Assembly: GCF_000143415.4 (NCBI RefSeq) | Contig: NW_003314364.1 | Coordinates: 348,561 to 412,560 of the forward strand | Source: Selaginella moellendorffii | Lineage: Eukaryota; Streptophyta; Lycopodiopsida; Selaginellales; Selaginellaceae | Direction: 5' to 3' | Length of the DNA: 64,000 bases | Shown: in pieces, positions 22,301 through 32,920 of the stretch | Layout: every line of letters begins with the position of its first letter | Position numbering within the stretch: position 1 is the first letter of the stretch | Translations under genes and position numbers: made by a program | Notes under the pieces: model-generated | What the model was told of the DNA's origin: nothing | The model's input: only the letters and a program-made list of their open reading frames with translations | The model's database searches: none

Positions 22301-22846
22301 CATCCCCTCCACGTCCTGCGAGCAAAACGTTCCGTGGGAGGAGCCTTTCTTTGTGTGGAGGAAGAATACACACACCTTGAGCGTTGTGTTGAGATTGTTG
22401 CGGACGTTGCTAAGGAGCTTGATAAGATCGTGGTGCTCGATGAGCGTCTGGCATTCCTGGCACAGCCTGCGTCGCGCATGCGTGTATCACTTTTCTAGCT
22501 TTGAACTGGATCGTGTTTCTTACTTGTCAATAACGAGGAAATTGTCAGCTAGGCGAGCTATGGCGGCCTCCGAGGCGGTGAGCGCATCGATCCCGGCCTT
22601 GGCCTGCTCAACCTGTGCCATGACACTCGCACTGAGCTGCGCGTCATTCGCCTGGAGGGATCCGACCGAAGGAATGGAGCGTGGATTTAGGCGCAGGAGT
22701 GGAAGTGTAACGAAGCCTACCTGCTGGCGCAAGGAGTAGTCAGTGCGGAGGATAGCGATGGAAGCGAGTGAGTCGGGATATGGCAGGAGCTTGGCAACCT
22801 CCCGCACGGCCGCCTCTTTGGCCTCCACTCCGAGCTCCTGCCACAT
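19377..22846 (-). CDS. SEC6: exocyst complex component SEC6
   Basis: Twenty-four exons were read on the minus strand (first 22721-22846, last 19377-19481); lengths sum to 2232 nt, 743 residues, close to the about 750 of plant SEC6. The protein follows the family throughout: start [20 protein letters not shown], then [103 protein letters not shown], and EGIPRKDVR near the C terminus. SEC6 is a rod-like subunit of the octameric exocyst that tethers secretory vesicles at the plasma membrane. Introns are about 45-75 bp; intron 4 has a GC donor (22225). It lies head to head with a decayed SEC15 at 22891. Confidence 0.95.
22160..22225 (-). other. GC-AG intron in SEC6
   Basis: On the minus strand the exon ends TTCGAG and the intron begins GCATGA and ends ATACAG. 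The family's conserved residues on both sides ([10 protein letters not shown], then [10 protein letters not shown]) require this junction. The SEC6 remnant carries the same GCATGA at the corresponding place, so the non-canonical donor predates the duplication. Confidence 0.8.
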
Positions 22847-22890
22847 TGCTACCTTAGGTCATTCGTTTGCTCAAGAGAGAAATACCTAGC

Positions 22891-23145
22891 ACTCGACGAC
22901 GCTGCCAGCCGCGCCACATCCGAGCTCTACCCGGCGCTCAAGGATTCCGTGGCGCGGGACATCGGGCAGCCCTAGCCGCTGGGGTGGCGACGGTGGCGGA
23001 GTCATCGAGCTACGTGCTGCTTGGACGCGAGTGGACTGGCCGCTCACTTTCGTGCCTACTATCTTGACAACCCTCCAGCTCCAGTCGGACCTCCGCGCCT
23101 TCCTCCACTCGCTATTCGCCCAGATGGCAGGCTTCTTCATCAGGG
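22891..23145 (+). pseudogene. SEC15 remnant, 5' partner of SEC6
   Basis: Collinear blocks match the intact SEC15 coding sequence: GAGCTCTACCCGGCGCTCAA, CGGGACATCGGGCAG, a TACGTGCTGCT block, CTACTATCTTGACAACC and GGCTTCTTCATC. Large internal deletions and stops separate them. Orientation and distance from the SEC6 start copy those of the intact SEC15 relative to the SEC6 remnant, so this is the decayed half of a duplicated gene pair. Confidence 0.85.
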
Positions 23146-24764
23146 TGTAGCAGCAGATGAGGTGGATCACATACGGCCACTGGACAGCAGGTGAGAGTCG
23201 AGGCTCTGAATTGAGGTTCCAAACTTGGGCCCTTGTCGCAAAGGCCAGTTTTTGATTTGGAACAAGAACAGTAACAGCTGCAGAATCAGTAGCATCCTCA
23301 TTCCTTGCAGCTGGAGGAATTGGACCACTTCTGGCATTGTGGAGCATGGCATAGCTTGCCTTTGTCCATCTCCACCACAAGTGGAAGTCACAAGCAACAA
23401 CACTCTATGATCTTGAGCTGGATCCAGCCTTGACAGCTTCCACCTCCTTGAGGTGTATGATGAACCCATACTATGTGGTTTATGCTTACTCCAGTTATCT
23501 TTGATTCAACAACTGGAATTTGGAGTGTGAAGTCTCTTTATGTTCCTCCTGGAAGCAGTTATCCTCCTAATCCTTCTATGGGTTATGGTGGTGGCCTGGA
23601 TATAGTGCACTAACAGGTGGGTTTCTTCGTCTTGTATTCTTGTGGTGGCTAATCAGGTGTTTAAAATATGATTTAGTGTAAGTTATATACGAGACGGTTA
23701 AAAGCCCATTACCACTAAGAATATGTCGGATGGGGTATGTTCCGTCAACAAACCCATTTTAACCATCTTTAACGGGAGGCAGGCACATGAAGTGACACGT
23801 GGCATATTTTTTGTATTAGTTGTTTGTGCCACATAAGCAATAATAGAAGCTCTCCACGGGTAACAGCGTGCCTGTGGATAACACCTAACTTCACTAGTTT
23901 AAATCCTCACAGGGACCTGAACCTTAGTATCAGAGTATTAGGGACTGTGAGAATTTAATCCTAATAGGACCATATCATGCTGAATAAGTGGGAGAAGCCG
24001 GTAGCGTTTCAATATATCGGGAAGGTTTTGAAGAGGAAGTTGAGACCACAACCTGCATCTGATTCATATGAAAGGTCCACTCATTCTTGGCTATCTACCT
24101 GTGTAGAATGGGGTTGCTCAATCATAAGAGAGAGTAGGGAGTGTAGGAGGCTTGTTTCAATTGGTCTTATGCCTCCAGATGGGCACTAACAGACCCCAAA
24201 AACATGTATTATTCAGTTAAAGGGACAATTAACACTTGTGAGGCACACACTAGATGTGGAGGAAGATGCATATCTAAAACCAAAGAGACATGGGAAAAGC
24301 TGAATCAAGTGCTGGATGCTTATTTGTGGAACCATGGCGACAGGAGCACCTCTTCCAGAATTGTTGTCATCACCTCATATCTGTGTGCATTCATATGCTC
24401 TGCAACACGTTAGTGGCCATCGTTATTTGGGAGTTTGTGCGAGATTTGTGGATGTCGTACCTCTGTCAAGGAAGATCGGCTATGGTTGACATCAAATATT
24501 GCGACAGGAAATGGTTTGAGTTTTTATAAGAATGATATTGAACACAGGAAGAAGTAAACCCTCCAGTCTATAGAATAACCACCTGTTTTCCTAGAGTAAT
24601 CAGCTGCTCAATCGCAGTAGGCCTGAGCCAGCATCCGATTCTCCTCTCCCGCAGTAGCATAGCCAGCGCCTTCCATCTCCCTGCGTAAGGCCGCAAACGA
24701 GATCTTATCGATAGGCGGCAGTTCTACTCTGGCGAGTCCTTGGCAAGTAGCGCGGTGCTTAACT
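23146..24764. other. spacer with probable retroelement debris
   Basis: No intact gene. At about 23928-23940 TAGTATCAGAGTATTAGGGA looks like a decayed tRNA-Met primer binding site, with an AT-rich, LTR-like stretch before it and short open pieces after it (23977-24189, 24204-24413; for example KTKETWEKLNQ, faintly like copia gag). On the minus strand 24590-24745 reads as an open tail ending in a stop (ELPPIDKISFAALRREMEG) that I do not recognise. Confidence 0.35.
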
Positions 24765-25800
24765 CATCCACCCCCAAGTTTAGCAACTGCTCTTGATATT
24801 GTATACCTGTTTAGAAGTTACTCGAAAGCTCCACAATGTACACCGACCTTGAGGATGTGGTCACTTGCACGGTCAGCCAGGGCCCTCAGCATCTGGATGA
24901 AGCACCCCGTATATAGCTGCACCATCACCAGGAAGATCTCATAGCTGTAAGTTGCAGCAGCAAAGTCTCAGCACTTGAAAATGCACGCAACCTAGACTGT
25001 ACCACGGGGCCACAAAGTCATACACATCCGGCAGCTCCCCGCCGATCTGCACAGCGGGTTTATATCTGCGTCAGAACAAGCTGAGAGGCAGAGAGGCAGA
25101 GAGGCTCAACGCATTCGCTTCATCCCATGCAGCGCTTGGCTCTTCCTTGACAAGCTGGTCACAAAGTTCTGGAAGATGCTGTCGCCAGTGCAAATCCCTT
25201 CGAGGGCCATCTAAGTTAGGAAGAAATGCCGGCAAAGTTAGCAGCGAGTGTATAGGAAGTGAGAGTTTCATGCCTCCAAAGTCGTCACGAGTTCCTTGTC
25301 GTCATTGAGCGATGCTCTGGCTTCCGCAGCCTCGACTGAAATGGACATCATCCCCTCCACGTCCTGCGAGCAAAACGTACCGTGGGAGGAGCCTTTCTTT
25401 GAGTGGAAGAAGGATACACACACATTGAGCGTTGTGTTGAGATTGTTGCGGACGTTGCTGAGGAGCTTGATGAGATCGTGGTGCTCGATGATTCCTGGCA
25501 CAGTCGGGCATGCACGTATCACTTTCCTCTTCGAACTGGAGATCGTCTTTCTTACTTGTCAATGAGTCAGCGAGGGAGCTATGGCGGCCTCCGAGGCTGT
25601 GAGCCCATCAACCTGTGCAATGACACTCGCACCGCACTGAGCTGCGCGTCATTCGCCTAGAGCGTGGATTTGCTTCGTTTGCTGCAACGAAGCAAACGTA
25701 CCTGCTGGCGCAAGGAGCAGGATGGCGATGGAAGCGAATAGGGCAGGAGCTTCCCGCACAGGCGCCTCTTTGGCCTCCACCCCGAGCTCCTGCCACATTG
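24765..25800 (-). pseudogene. SEC6 remnant, 5' partner of SEC15
   Basis: The minus strand from the start codon at 25800 repeats SEC6 exons 1-5 and fragments of exons 10-13, with deletions (part of exon 1, parts of exons 2 and 3, all of exons 6-9 and everything after exon 13). The intron after exon 4 keeps its GC donor. Open pieces survive (for example [18 protein letters not shown]) but no continuous frame. It is the decayed partner of the intact SEC15 at 25834. Confidence 0.9.
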
Positions 25801-25833
25801 TTACCTTTAGGTCATTCACAGGTAGGTAGCGAG
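25801..25833. promoter_or_regulatory. 33-bp divergent spacer between SEC6 remnant and SEC15 start codons
   Basis: Only 33 bp lie between the start codon of the SEC6 remnant (minus) and that of SEC15 (plus). The related spacer beside the intact SEC6 keeps ACCTTAGGTCATTC. Promoter elements for SEC15 must therefore overlap the old SEC6 coding region, unless the leaders are spliced. Confidence 0.45.
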
Positions 25834-28251
25834 ATGGCCGTGGCCAAGAGGGGAGGAGGAGGAGGAGGAGGAGCGGCGGCGGCGGCAGGGCAAGAGGACG
25901 AATCCACGACGCTGGCATCTGCGATTGGCAATGGTGAGGATCTGGGCACTTTGATCCGCGCGGCATTCGAGATTGGACGGCCGGAGGCCCTGCTCCAGCA
26001 GCTCAAGGGCTTCGTCAAGAGCAAGGAGGGCGAGATCGAGGAGCTGTGCCGGGTGCACTACGAGGAGTTTATCCGCGCGGTGGACGAGCTGCGCAACGTG
26101 CTCGTCGACGCCGAGGAGCTCAAGAAGCGCCTCGCCGACGACAATGCGCAGATGCAAGAGGTGGGGAGATCGCTGCTGAGCTGCCTCGAGGAGCTCATCC
26201 AGTGGCACGCCACCCGTGCCAACGTGGCGGCCGCGGTGGAGGCGCTCCTCCACTGCAGCGGCGCCTTGGAGGCGTGCAGCCGCGTCAACTCTCACGTCGA
26301 GCGCGACGAGCTCTACCCGGCGCTCAAGGCAGTGGACTGCGTGGAGCGCGACTACTTGCAGCAGCGCAAGATGCCCGCCACCGCGCTGGCCAGCGCGCTG
26401 GAGCAGCACATCCCGCGCTTCCGGGGCTACGTGGAAAAGAAGGTGAGCGCCGAGTTTAGCGACTGGCTGGTGGACATCCGCGGGGTGGCACGGGACATCG
26501 GGCAGCTGTCCATGGGTGCCGCCTCAAGCGCTCGGCAGCGGGAGGAGGAGATGCGGGGGCGGCAGCGGCAGGCCGAGGAGCAGAGCCGCTGGGGTGGTGG
26601 CGGCGGAGGTGACCAGGAGCTGCAGTCGTCGTGCTACGTGCTGCTGGTGGACGCGAGTGGCGAGGAAGAGGAGGAAGCCGAGGTGGCCAAGCGCTTACAA
26701 CTGACGCCCGTGTACCGTGCGCACTACATCCACGAGTGCCTGGGCCTGGGCGCTCACTTCCGTGCCTACTATCTTGACAACCGGCGTCTCCAGCTCCAGT
26801 CTGACCTCCATCTCCCGCCGGGGCCCTTCCTCGAGTGCCACCAGTCGCTCTTTGCCCAGATGGCGGGCTTCTTCATCGTTGAGGAGCGGGTGGCGCGCAC
26901 CGCCGGCGGCCTGGTGGATGCCTTGGCGGTGGAGTCGCTGTGGGACACGGCGGTGACGCGCATGGCGTCGCTGGTGGAGGAGCAGCTGATGCGAATGCCA
27001 GGGGCCAACCACATTCTGCTGGTGGTGGACAACGCCAGCCTGCTGGCGGCGACACTGCGCGGCTATGGCTACAACGTGGCGCCGCTGCTCGAGGCGCTGG
27101 ACCGGTGCCGCGAGCGCTACCACGAGCTGCTGCTGGCGGAGCGGCGGGCCTCGGTGCACGACGTCCTCGCCAACGACAAGTTCGAACAGATGCTGCTGCG
27201 CAAGGAGTACGAGTATGGTATGCACGTAACCGCGTTTGGACTGCAGGCCAGCGACGCCACCCCGGCGTTCCCGTACGTGGCGCCCTTCTCCGCCAGCGTC
27301 CCCAACCTGTGCCGCATCGTTCGCTCCTTCACGGACGACTCGGTCAGCTTCCTGTCACACGCCGGCGGCGCGACCGACTACTACGACGCGGTCCGCCAGT
27401 ACACGGACCGACTGCTGTCGACGAGCGTGGCGGAGGCGCTGCTCCGCCTGGTACGCAGCCCGACGCTGGGCATGTCCCAGGCCATGCAGCTGGCCGCCAA
27501 CCTCACCGTGCTGGAGCGCGCATGCGACTTCTTCGCGGCGCACATTGCTCGCAGCTGCGGCGTGCCGCCGCGCCTGGCCGCCCCGCTGCAGTCGCGGGCG
27601 GTGCTCCGCAGCTCCCAGGCGGCGGCGCAGGAGCGGATGCTGGAGCTTGTCAACTCCAAGATCGACGACTTCATGCTGCTGACGGCGCACATCGACTGGA
27701 CGCCCGACGACGCGCCCGACCACGGCAACGCCTACCTCAACGAGGTGCTCATCTACCTGGAGACGCTCACGCCCAGCGCGCAGGCCATCCTGCCTCCGCA
27801 CGCCTTCGACCGCTGGATCCGCGGAGTCCTCACGCACGTGTCCGACTGCATCGTCGCCACCTTTGTGTCGGACGACGTGCGCCGCTTCAACGTGCACTCG
27901 GTCATGGGCGTCGACGCCGACCTGCGGGTGCTCGAGTCGTTTGCGCACGAGCGCTTCGTCTCCACGCCGCAGCTGCAGGGGCTGGGTGGCGGCGCCGATC
28001 TCAAGAGCTGCCTGGCGGAGGCGAGGCAGCTCGTCAACCTGCTGCTGTCCAACCAGCCCGACCTCTTCCTCAACCCCGTGATCCGGGAGAGGAGCTACCC
28101 GGCGCTCGACTTCAAGAAGGTGATGGTGGTGGCGGAGAAGTACAAGGACCTGCCGGATCGCCTCTTCCGCGGTGTTGTTGGAGGGAGTAAGCCGGTAAGC
28201 AAGAGGAAGGCATTTGAGACGCTGGTGAAGCGGCTCAAGGAGTTTGTATAA
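25834..28251 (+). CDS. SEC15: exocyst complex component SEC15, intronless
   Basis: A single exon of 805 codons; plant SEC15 genes known to me are also intronless and about 790 residues long. After a Gly/Ala-rich start come the conserved blocks LRNVLVDAEELKKRLADDN, the SEC15 core with HECLGLGAHFRAYYLDNR and SLFAQMAGFFIVEERV, and the C-terminal DVRRFNVHSVMGVDADLRVL and SNQPDLFLNPVIRERSYPAL. SEC15 is the exocyst subunit that binds Rab GTPases on secretory vesicles. I chose ATG 25834 because it follows the spacer and gives the family-like N terminus. GC is markedly higher than in neighbouring DNA, which opens long antisense frames. The stop lies 46 bp from the end of the convergent KCP2-like gene. 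Confidence 0.95.
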   Translation: MAVAKRGGGGGGGAAAAAGQEDESTTLASAIGNGEDLGTLIRAAFEIGRPEALLQQLKGFVKSKEGEIEELCRVHYEEFIRAVDELRNVLVDAEELKKRLADDNAQMQEVGRSLLSCLEELIQWHATRANVAAAVEALLHCSGALEACSRVNSHVERDELYPALKAVDCVERDYLQQRKMPATALASALEQHIPRFRGYVEKKVSAEFSDWLVDIRGVARDIGQLSMGAASSARQREEEMRGRQRQAEEQSRWGGGGGGDQELQSSCYVLLVDASGEEEEEAEVAKRLQLTPVYRAHYIHECLGLGAHFRAYYLDNRRLQLQSDLHLPPGPFLECHQSLFAQMAGFFIVEERVARTAGGLVDALAVESLWDTAVTRMASLVEEQLMRMPGANHILLVVDNASLLAATLRGYGYNVAPLLEALDRCRERYHELLLAERRASVHDVLANDKFEQMLLRKEYEYGMHVTAFGLQASDATPAFPYVAPFSASVPNLCRIVRSFTDDSVSFLSHAGGATDYYDAVRQYTDRLLSTSVAEALLRLVRSPTLGMSQAMQLAANLTVLERACDFFAAHIARSCGVPPRLAAPLQSRAVLRSSQAAAQERMLELVNSKIDDFMLLTAHIDWTPDDAPDHGNAYLNEVLIYLETLTPSAQAILPPHAFDRWIRGVLTHVSDCIVATFVSDDVRRFNVHSVMGVDADLRVLESFAHERFVSTPQLQGLGGGADLKSCLAEARQLVNLLLSNQPDLFLNPVIRERSYPALDFKKVMVVAEKYKDLPDRLFRGVVGGSKPVSKRKAFETLVKRLKEFV

Positions 28252-28297
28252 CAACCAAGAAGAAAAAACCGAGATACCGATTGCTACCCGGCAGTAG

Positions 28298-28940
28298 TCA
28301 GTGAACTTTCTTCTTCGTGTCCGGCCCCGTCACCGCGGCCTGCTGCTGTGCCGTCAAGGACACCTTGTTCACTTCGTACACGAAGAGGAGCGAGAAGATG
28401 AAGCTGCGTTGAGAGGGAGCGGAGTGAGCAATCTCTTTCTCTTTAGAGACAAGGAGAGGATGGCTCCTTACCATGTGGTGATGCACACTCTATGTACCGC
28501 CCCGGCAGCAACGCAAGCGATGAGCTCCGCCGCAAGCACTGCACGCACACACCGCAAGAGTTTCAGCCTTTCCTCCACACCAAAACCTTCGTTTTCTACT
28601 CACCAGCACCCCATCCGGTTCGGCTGCCCAGTAACTCCTGGAGGTTGCCAATCATCTGCAGGGAGAGATCGGGGAGATCGCAATCAGCCTACACGCGAAA
28701 CCACTCGAGACTCACAGTGAGCGCGAGGAGGAAGAGGAGCGAGCTGATGAATCCGCCCAGGATGGTGTAGAGCTCCGACGACGCCAGCGTCTTCTTGTTC
28801 ATCTGCTGCAAGGACAGCGTGACAACAAAGACGAGAAATGCGTAGAGCATCGAATTGGGCGGGCTGGTGCCGCTGCTGCGCTTGCTCTTGCCCTTGTGAT
28901 CTCCGGCCGGAGCGGCGGCGGCACCAGTGGCGGCAGCCAT
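28298..28940 (-). CDS. KCP2-like (KRTCAP2) accessory subunit of oligosaccharyltransferase
   Basis: Four exons on the minus strand: 28716-28940, 28604-28655, 28472-28538 and 28298-28403; 450 nt, 149 residues. After an Ala/Gly and Lys-rich start there are three hydrophobic segments. The KCP2 signature is clear: SMLYAFLVFVVTLSLQQM, TLASSELYTILGGFISS, ACVAAGAVHRVCITTCFIFS and YEVNKVS. KCP2 associates with the ER oligosaccharyltransferase that N-glycosylates nascent proteins. The C terminus is basic (TKKKVH), like an ER retention tail. The gene diverges from the AAA ATPase gene with a 93-bp spacer and converges with SEC15. Confidence 0.85.
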
Positions 28941-29033
28941 CGCGCGGTGAGAGAGAAGAGAGGAATATTGACTTGTGCCCTACCTATACTTTTTACCTAG
29001 GGCATTGCTTGCTCGCTGCTGGGAGCGAGGGAC
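28941..29033. promoter_or_regulatory. 93-bp shared promoter region between KCP2-like and Msp1-like genes
   Basis: The two start codons are divergent and 93 bp apart. The spacer is purine-rich next to the KCP2-like gene (GAGAGAGAAGAGAGG) and includes CTATACTTTTTACC toward the ATPase. A bidirectional promoter is inferred from the spacing alone. Confidence 0.45.
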
Positions 29034-30454
29034 ATGGGAGGGCGCGACACATCTCTAGGGCAAGAGCTCTTCCTCTACGCCGTCAGCGCCGCCTTGAGCT
29101 GCCTGGTCCTCTTCGTTGGGGTGCGCCATCTCGACCCAAATCGCTACCAGGCCAAGAAAGCCGCCGAGCGCAAGAAGGAGATTGCCAAGCGCCTGGGCCG
29201 CTCACTGGTGCAAACCAACAGCTATGAGGTACTACTCCCTGTTTCCCTGCATTGCTTGCTTGCTCCTAGTGAAATCGCGAGTGTCTCAACTCTAGGACAT
29301 GATCGCCTGTGATGTGATCAACCCCGAGGACATTGACGTAACCTTCGACTCCATTGGCGGCCTCGAGGACGTCAAGAGCTCGCTGTTCGAGCTCGTCATC
29401 CTCCCTCTCCAGCGCCCGGAGCTGTTTGCTCATGGCAAGCTGCTGGGACCTCAGAAGGGAGTGCTGCTCTACGGGCCTCCCGGCACCGGCAAGACGTTGC
29501 TGGCCAAGGCGATTGCCAAGGAGTCGCGAGCCGTCTTCATCAACGTCCGGATTGCCACTCTCATGTCCAAGTGGTTCGGAGACGCTCAGAAGCTCGGTAA
29601 ACCTCTCCTCCTCTCCTCGCTTTCTTCGGCTGCTTGCCGCCAACCGCGTTTCACTTGACTCTTGTTGGTGCAGTCACCGCCGTCTTCTCTCTCGCGTACA
29701 AGCTGCAGCCATCCATCATTTTCATCGACGAGGTTGACAGCTTTCTGGGGCAGAGGCGTGCGACGGAGCACGAATCCATGACTCACATGAAGACGGAGTT
29801 CATGGCACTCTGGGACGGCTTCACAACTGACCGTAAGTATGCCGTGGTTGGAAGCCGAAACGGATGAAGAAGCTCCTGAGCTGTGTTGTGTGTGCAGAGA
29901 GTGCCAGGGTCATGGTTCTCGCCGCCACCAACAGGCCATGGGAGCTCGACGAAGCCATCCTCCGCCGGCTTCCCCGCGCGTTCGAGGTGGGCATGCCGGA
30001 TGCGAGGCAGCGTGCCAGCATTCTGCGGGTCATTCTCAAAGATGAGGCGGTGGAGGACGAGGTGAACATCGACTATCTGGCGAGCCTGACCGAGAACTAC
30101 AGTGGCTCCGACTTGACGGAGCTGTGCAAGCAGGCCGCCTATCTTCCCATAAGGGACCTGCTGGAGAAGGAGAAGAACGGGCACTCGAGCGAGCAACAGG
30201 TGACTGAGCTCTCCTCCCATAGCTTGATTGATCTCATCTGTGTGGATTGGTGGCAGACGGCCAGGCCTCTCAAGCAGAGCGACTTCGAGACGGTGCTGCA
30301 AAACGCTCGCAGTTCCAAGGACGCTGCGTACGACTACCAAAACCGGCGGCAGTTTGAGCAGCAGCAGCAGCCGCAGGAGGTGTCCATCACTGACGTTCTG
30401 CAGCTCTTGGCGGCGTTTGGTGCCGCTGGCAACAGCCGAGGCCGTTCCAGCTGA
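29034..30454 (+). CDS. Msp1/ATAD1-type membrane AAA ATPase
   Basis: Exons 29034-29228, 29296-29596, 29674-29832, 29898-30199 and 30257-30454; 1155 nt, 384 residues. An N-terminal hydrophobic segment (LFLYAVSAALSCLVLFVGV) precedes one AAA module with Walker A GPPGTGKT, Walker B IIFIDEVD, sensor-1 AATNRPWELD and the arginine-finger region ILRRLPRAFEVG, with FGDAQKL before the second-half motifs. Msp1/ATAD1 ATPases pull mislocalised tail-anchored proteins out of the mitochondrial outer or peroxisomal membrane. A Gln-rich stretch lies near the C terminus. Length and one-domain architecture fit the family. The exact organelle cannot be read from the sequence. Confidence 0.88.
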
Positions 30455-30669
30455 ACAAACAAGGCCATAAATTCTTCCGGCTTTTTCACATTTTGGCGAG
30501 AGCGAGAGCGTGGAAGAGGCGATACAGGTATTACGTCGATGCCTTGGCTTGCTTCTGGCATGGGCGCAGACAAGAAACGGCACTTAGGTAGCTATAGCCG
30601 CGCTTGTACCGTTTGTACGTGTAAAATCGATGCAAACCATGCCCTAAGTTAAAGAGTACAGCGAGCGAG

Positions 30670-32763
30670 ATGAGCTTGGCGGAGGTGTACGCTTGTATGC
30701 CCAGTGTGGAGCGTGGGCGGGGAATTCTCGTGGATGGCGATGCCAGATCGAGCTGGATCATCTACTGCAATGGTCGCAGCGTCGTGATTCGCAGCCTGGT
30801 GCAGCCCCTGCTCGTGGATGTCTACTGCCAGCACGCGTACCCGGTGAGTGTGGCCAGGATCTCGCCGAACGCGCAATGGATAGCCTCGGCGGACGTGTCC
30901 GGCATTGTCAGGATCTGGGGCGCCACCGGGGATCACATACTCAGGCACGAGTACACCGCTCTCTCGGGGCGCATCGATGACTTGCAATGGTCACACGATG
31001 GCCAGCGCATTGTTGTGTGCGGCGACGGCAAAGGGAAGTCATTCGTCCGAGCGTTCAGGTGAGTGCCGTGGCTGGCTGGGCTTTGTTTCTGGATGGGATG
31101 GATTCCTACAACCATGATGTCTCTATAGCTGGGACACGGGCACCAGCATTGGAGACTTCGAGGGCAGCTCCAAGCGCGTCTTGAGCTGCGCATTCAAGCC
31201 CACGCGGCCGTTCCGGATCGCCACCGGCGGGGAAGACTTCGTTGTCAACTTCTACGAGGGTCCGCCTTTCAAGTTCACTGCCTCTCACAGGTATGGTTTC
31301 GTTTCTCTGCTTTTCGTTTGCGGCACGTTGATACGAGCTTTGCCAACCAAGAGATCATACCAACTTCGTCAACTGTGTGCGCTTTGCTCCCGACGGCACC
31401 AAGTTCGTCACGGCTGGATCCGACAAGAAGCTCATCGTGTTCGACGGGAAGACGGGTAGCAGAACTGGCCTCGTCTCGTCCTCGTCCGATGGGCATACAG
31501 GCAGCATTTACGCTGTGAGCTGGAACGCAAGCAGCAGCCAAGTAAGACTACCTCGGTGCCGTGTTACCTCTCTAAGTCTTTTGCCCAGGTGGTGACAGTA
31601 TCCGCGGACAAAACCGCTAAGCTGTGGAGCATAGCGGGAGATGGATCCGGCGGGAGCCTGGAGGCAACTTTCTGCTCGTCAGACGTGCAACTCGGCTGTC
31701 TTTGGCTCAACGATTCCATCGTCACCTTCTCCCTGGATGGCAGGATGAACGTTTTGTCAGCAACCGGAGACCTGACGGCACCAGACAAGGTGCTCTCCGG
31801 ACACTCCAAGAGCATCACGGCTGTTTCCGCATCGGGCACGGACATTTACTCGAGCAGCTACGACGGGGTCATTGTCAAGTGGAGACTTGGAGAGGGCTTT
31901 GTAGCTCGCCTCGACGGCAATGGCTTCTCCTCCAGTGTCTCCGGCTTGAGAGCTGTTGCTGGGAGTGAGGATACATTTGTGGCATGCGGGCAAACCAAGG
32001 TATGGTATGCCACCTTTACTCGGTACTCTAACCGAGCTTTTGGATCTCACAGCTCTCAAGAATTGTGGGAGGGACCGAGAGCACGATTGATCTGGGAGCA
32101 GCTTGCGTCGGGTTCTCGATTGCTCCCTGCAGAGATGGTGAGGTGGTGCTGGCCTGCACAGAGCAAGAGCTGATCCTGCTCAGAGACTTTGCTGTCGTCT
32201 CCCGGCTATCACTTCGTTTTACAGCTACTGCTGTTGCAGTCTCCCCAGACGCGAAAGCTGCCGTAGTTGGGGACAAAGATGGCAAGCTGCACCTGTTCTC
32301 GCTCGGTGAGGACGGACTGCACCAGGAAGCCTTGCTCGAACGTCATCGTGCATCTGTCACGGCACTCGAGTTCTCCCCGGATGGCACGATGTTCGCTTCG
32401 GGTGATCAAAACCGGGAAGCTTTTGTGTGGGACGCAGTCAAGAGAGAGGTACCTCCCTTTGCATTTTGCTTTCTCTACTTTACTCACAAGTCTGCGGTTG
32501 ATGTTCCACTGCAGGTCAAGCTGAAAAACATGCTCTATCACACCACGAGCATCCAGTGCATTGCGTGGGCTGTGGACAGCTCCAAGGTTGCGACTGGGGG
32601 TGTAGACGGTTGCATCTATGTTTACTACGTGGACCGGCCTGCTTCAGCGCGGATATCTATCAGAGGAGCTCATCCGGGCGGTGTGAGCGGCCTGGCCTTC
32701 GCAGACGTTAGCGAGCTTGTTAGTGGCGGGCAAGATGCATTTCTCCGGGTGTGGAAGTCCTAG
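30670..32763 (+). CDS. AIP1: actin-interacting protein 1 (AIP1), WD40
   Basis: Exons 30670-31058, 31129-31290, 31352-31541, 31589-31999, 32053-32448 and 32515-32763; 1797 nt, 598 residues, the normal AIP1 length. WD-type repeats run the whole length (for example [51 protein letters not shown]) and should form two beta-propellers. The block [16 protein letters not shown] is typical of AIP1. The protein works with ADF/cofilin to disassemble actin filaments in the cytosol. All introns are GT-AG and 46-70 bp long. Confidence 0.93.
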
Positions 32764-32768
32764 AGCTT

Positions 32769-32800
32769 GTTGTGTTTGTGTTTGTGTTTGTGTTTCTGGC
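32769..32800 (+). repeat. (TGTGTT)n microsatellite in AIP1 3' flank
   Basis: TGTTTGTGTTTG-type units repeat about four times just after the AIP1 stop codon, probably in the 3' untranslated region. Confidence 0.7.
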
Positions 32801-32881
32801 TTTAAGTTGACACCATGATTGCTCAAAATGGTGGTTTTCTAAAGCCATGGCCGCCATGGAACTATGGAACTAGAGTTACGT

Positions 32882-32920
32882 GATAATCCAATCATTCATT
32901 CGTGGGCATGAGGACGTGGC
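32882..32920 (+). promoter_or_regulatory. I-box plus G-box-like light-response unit upstream of PRK
   Basis: GATAA (32882-32886) followed 28 bp later by ACGTGGC (32914-32920) combines an I-box and a G-box-like core, as in light-regulated photosynthesis promoters of plants. It lies about 190-225 bp upstream of the PRK start codon. Function is inferred from motif and context. Confidence 0.4.

Noticed and set aside
22886-23380. 164-codon minus-strand ORF
   Set aside because: It overlaps the decayed SEC15 copy in antisense and has no recognisable domain.
26940-28190. Large overlapping ORFs inside and antisense to SEC15 (for example 416 codons plus, 299 codons minus)
   Set aside because: High GC at third positions removes stops in other frames; only the SEC15 frame shows family conservation.
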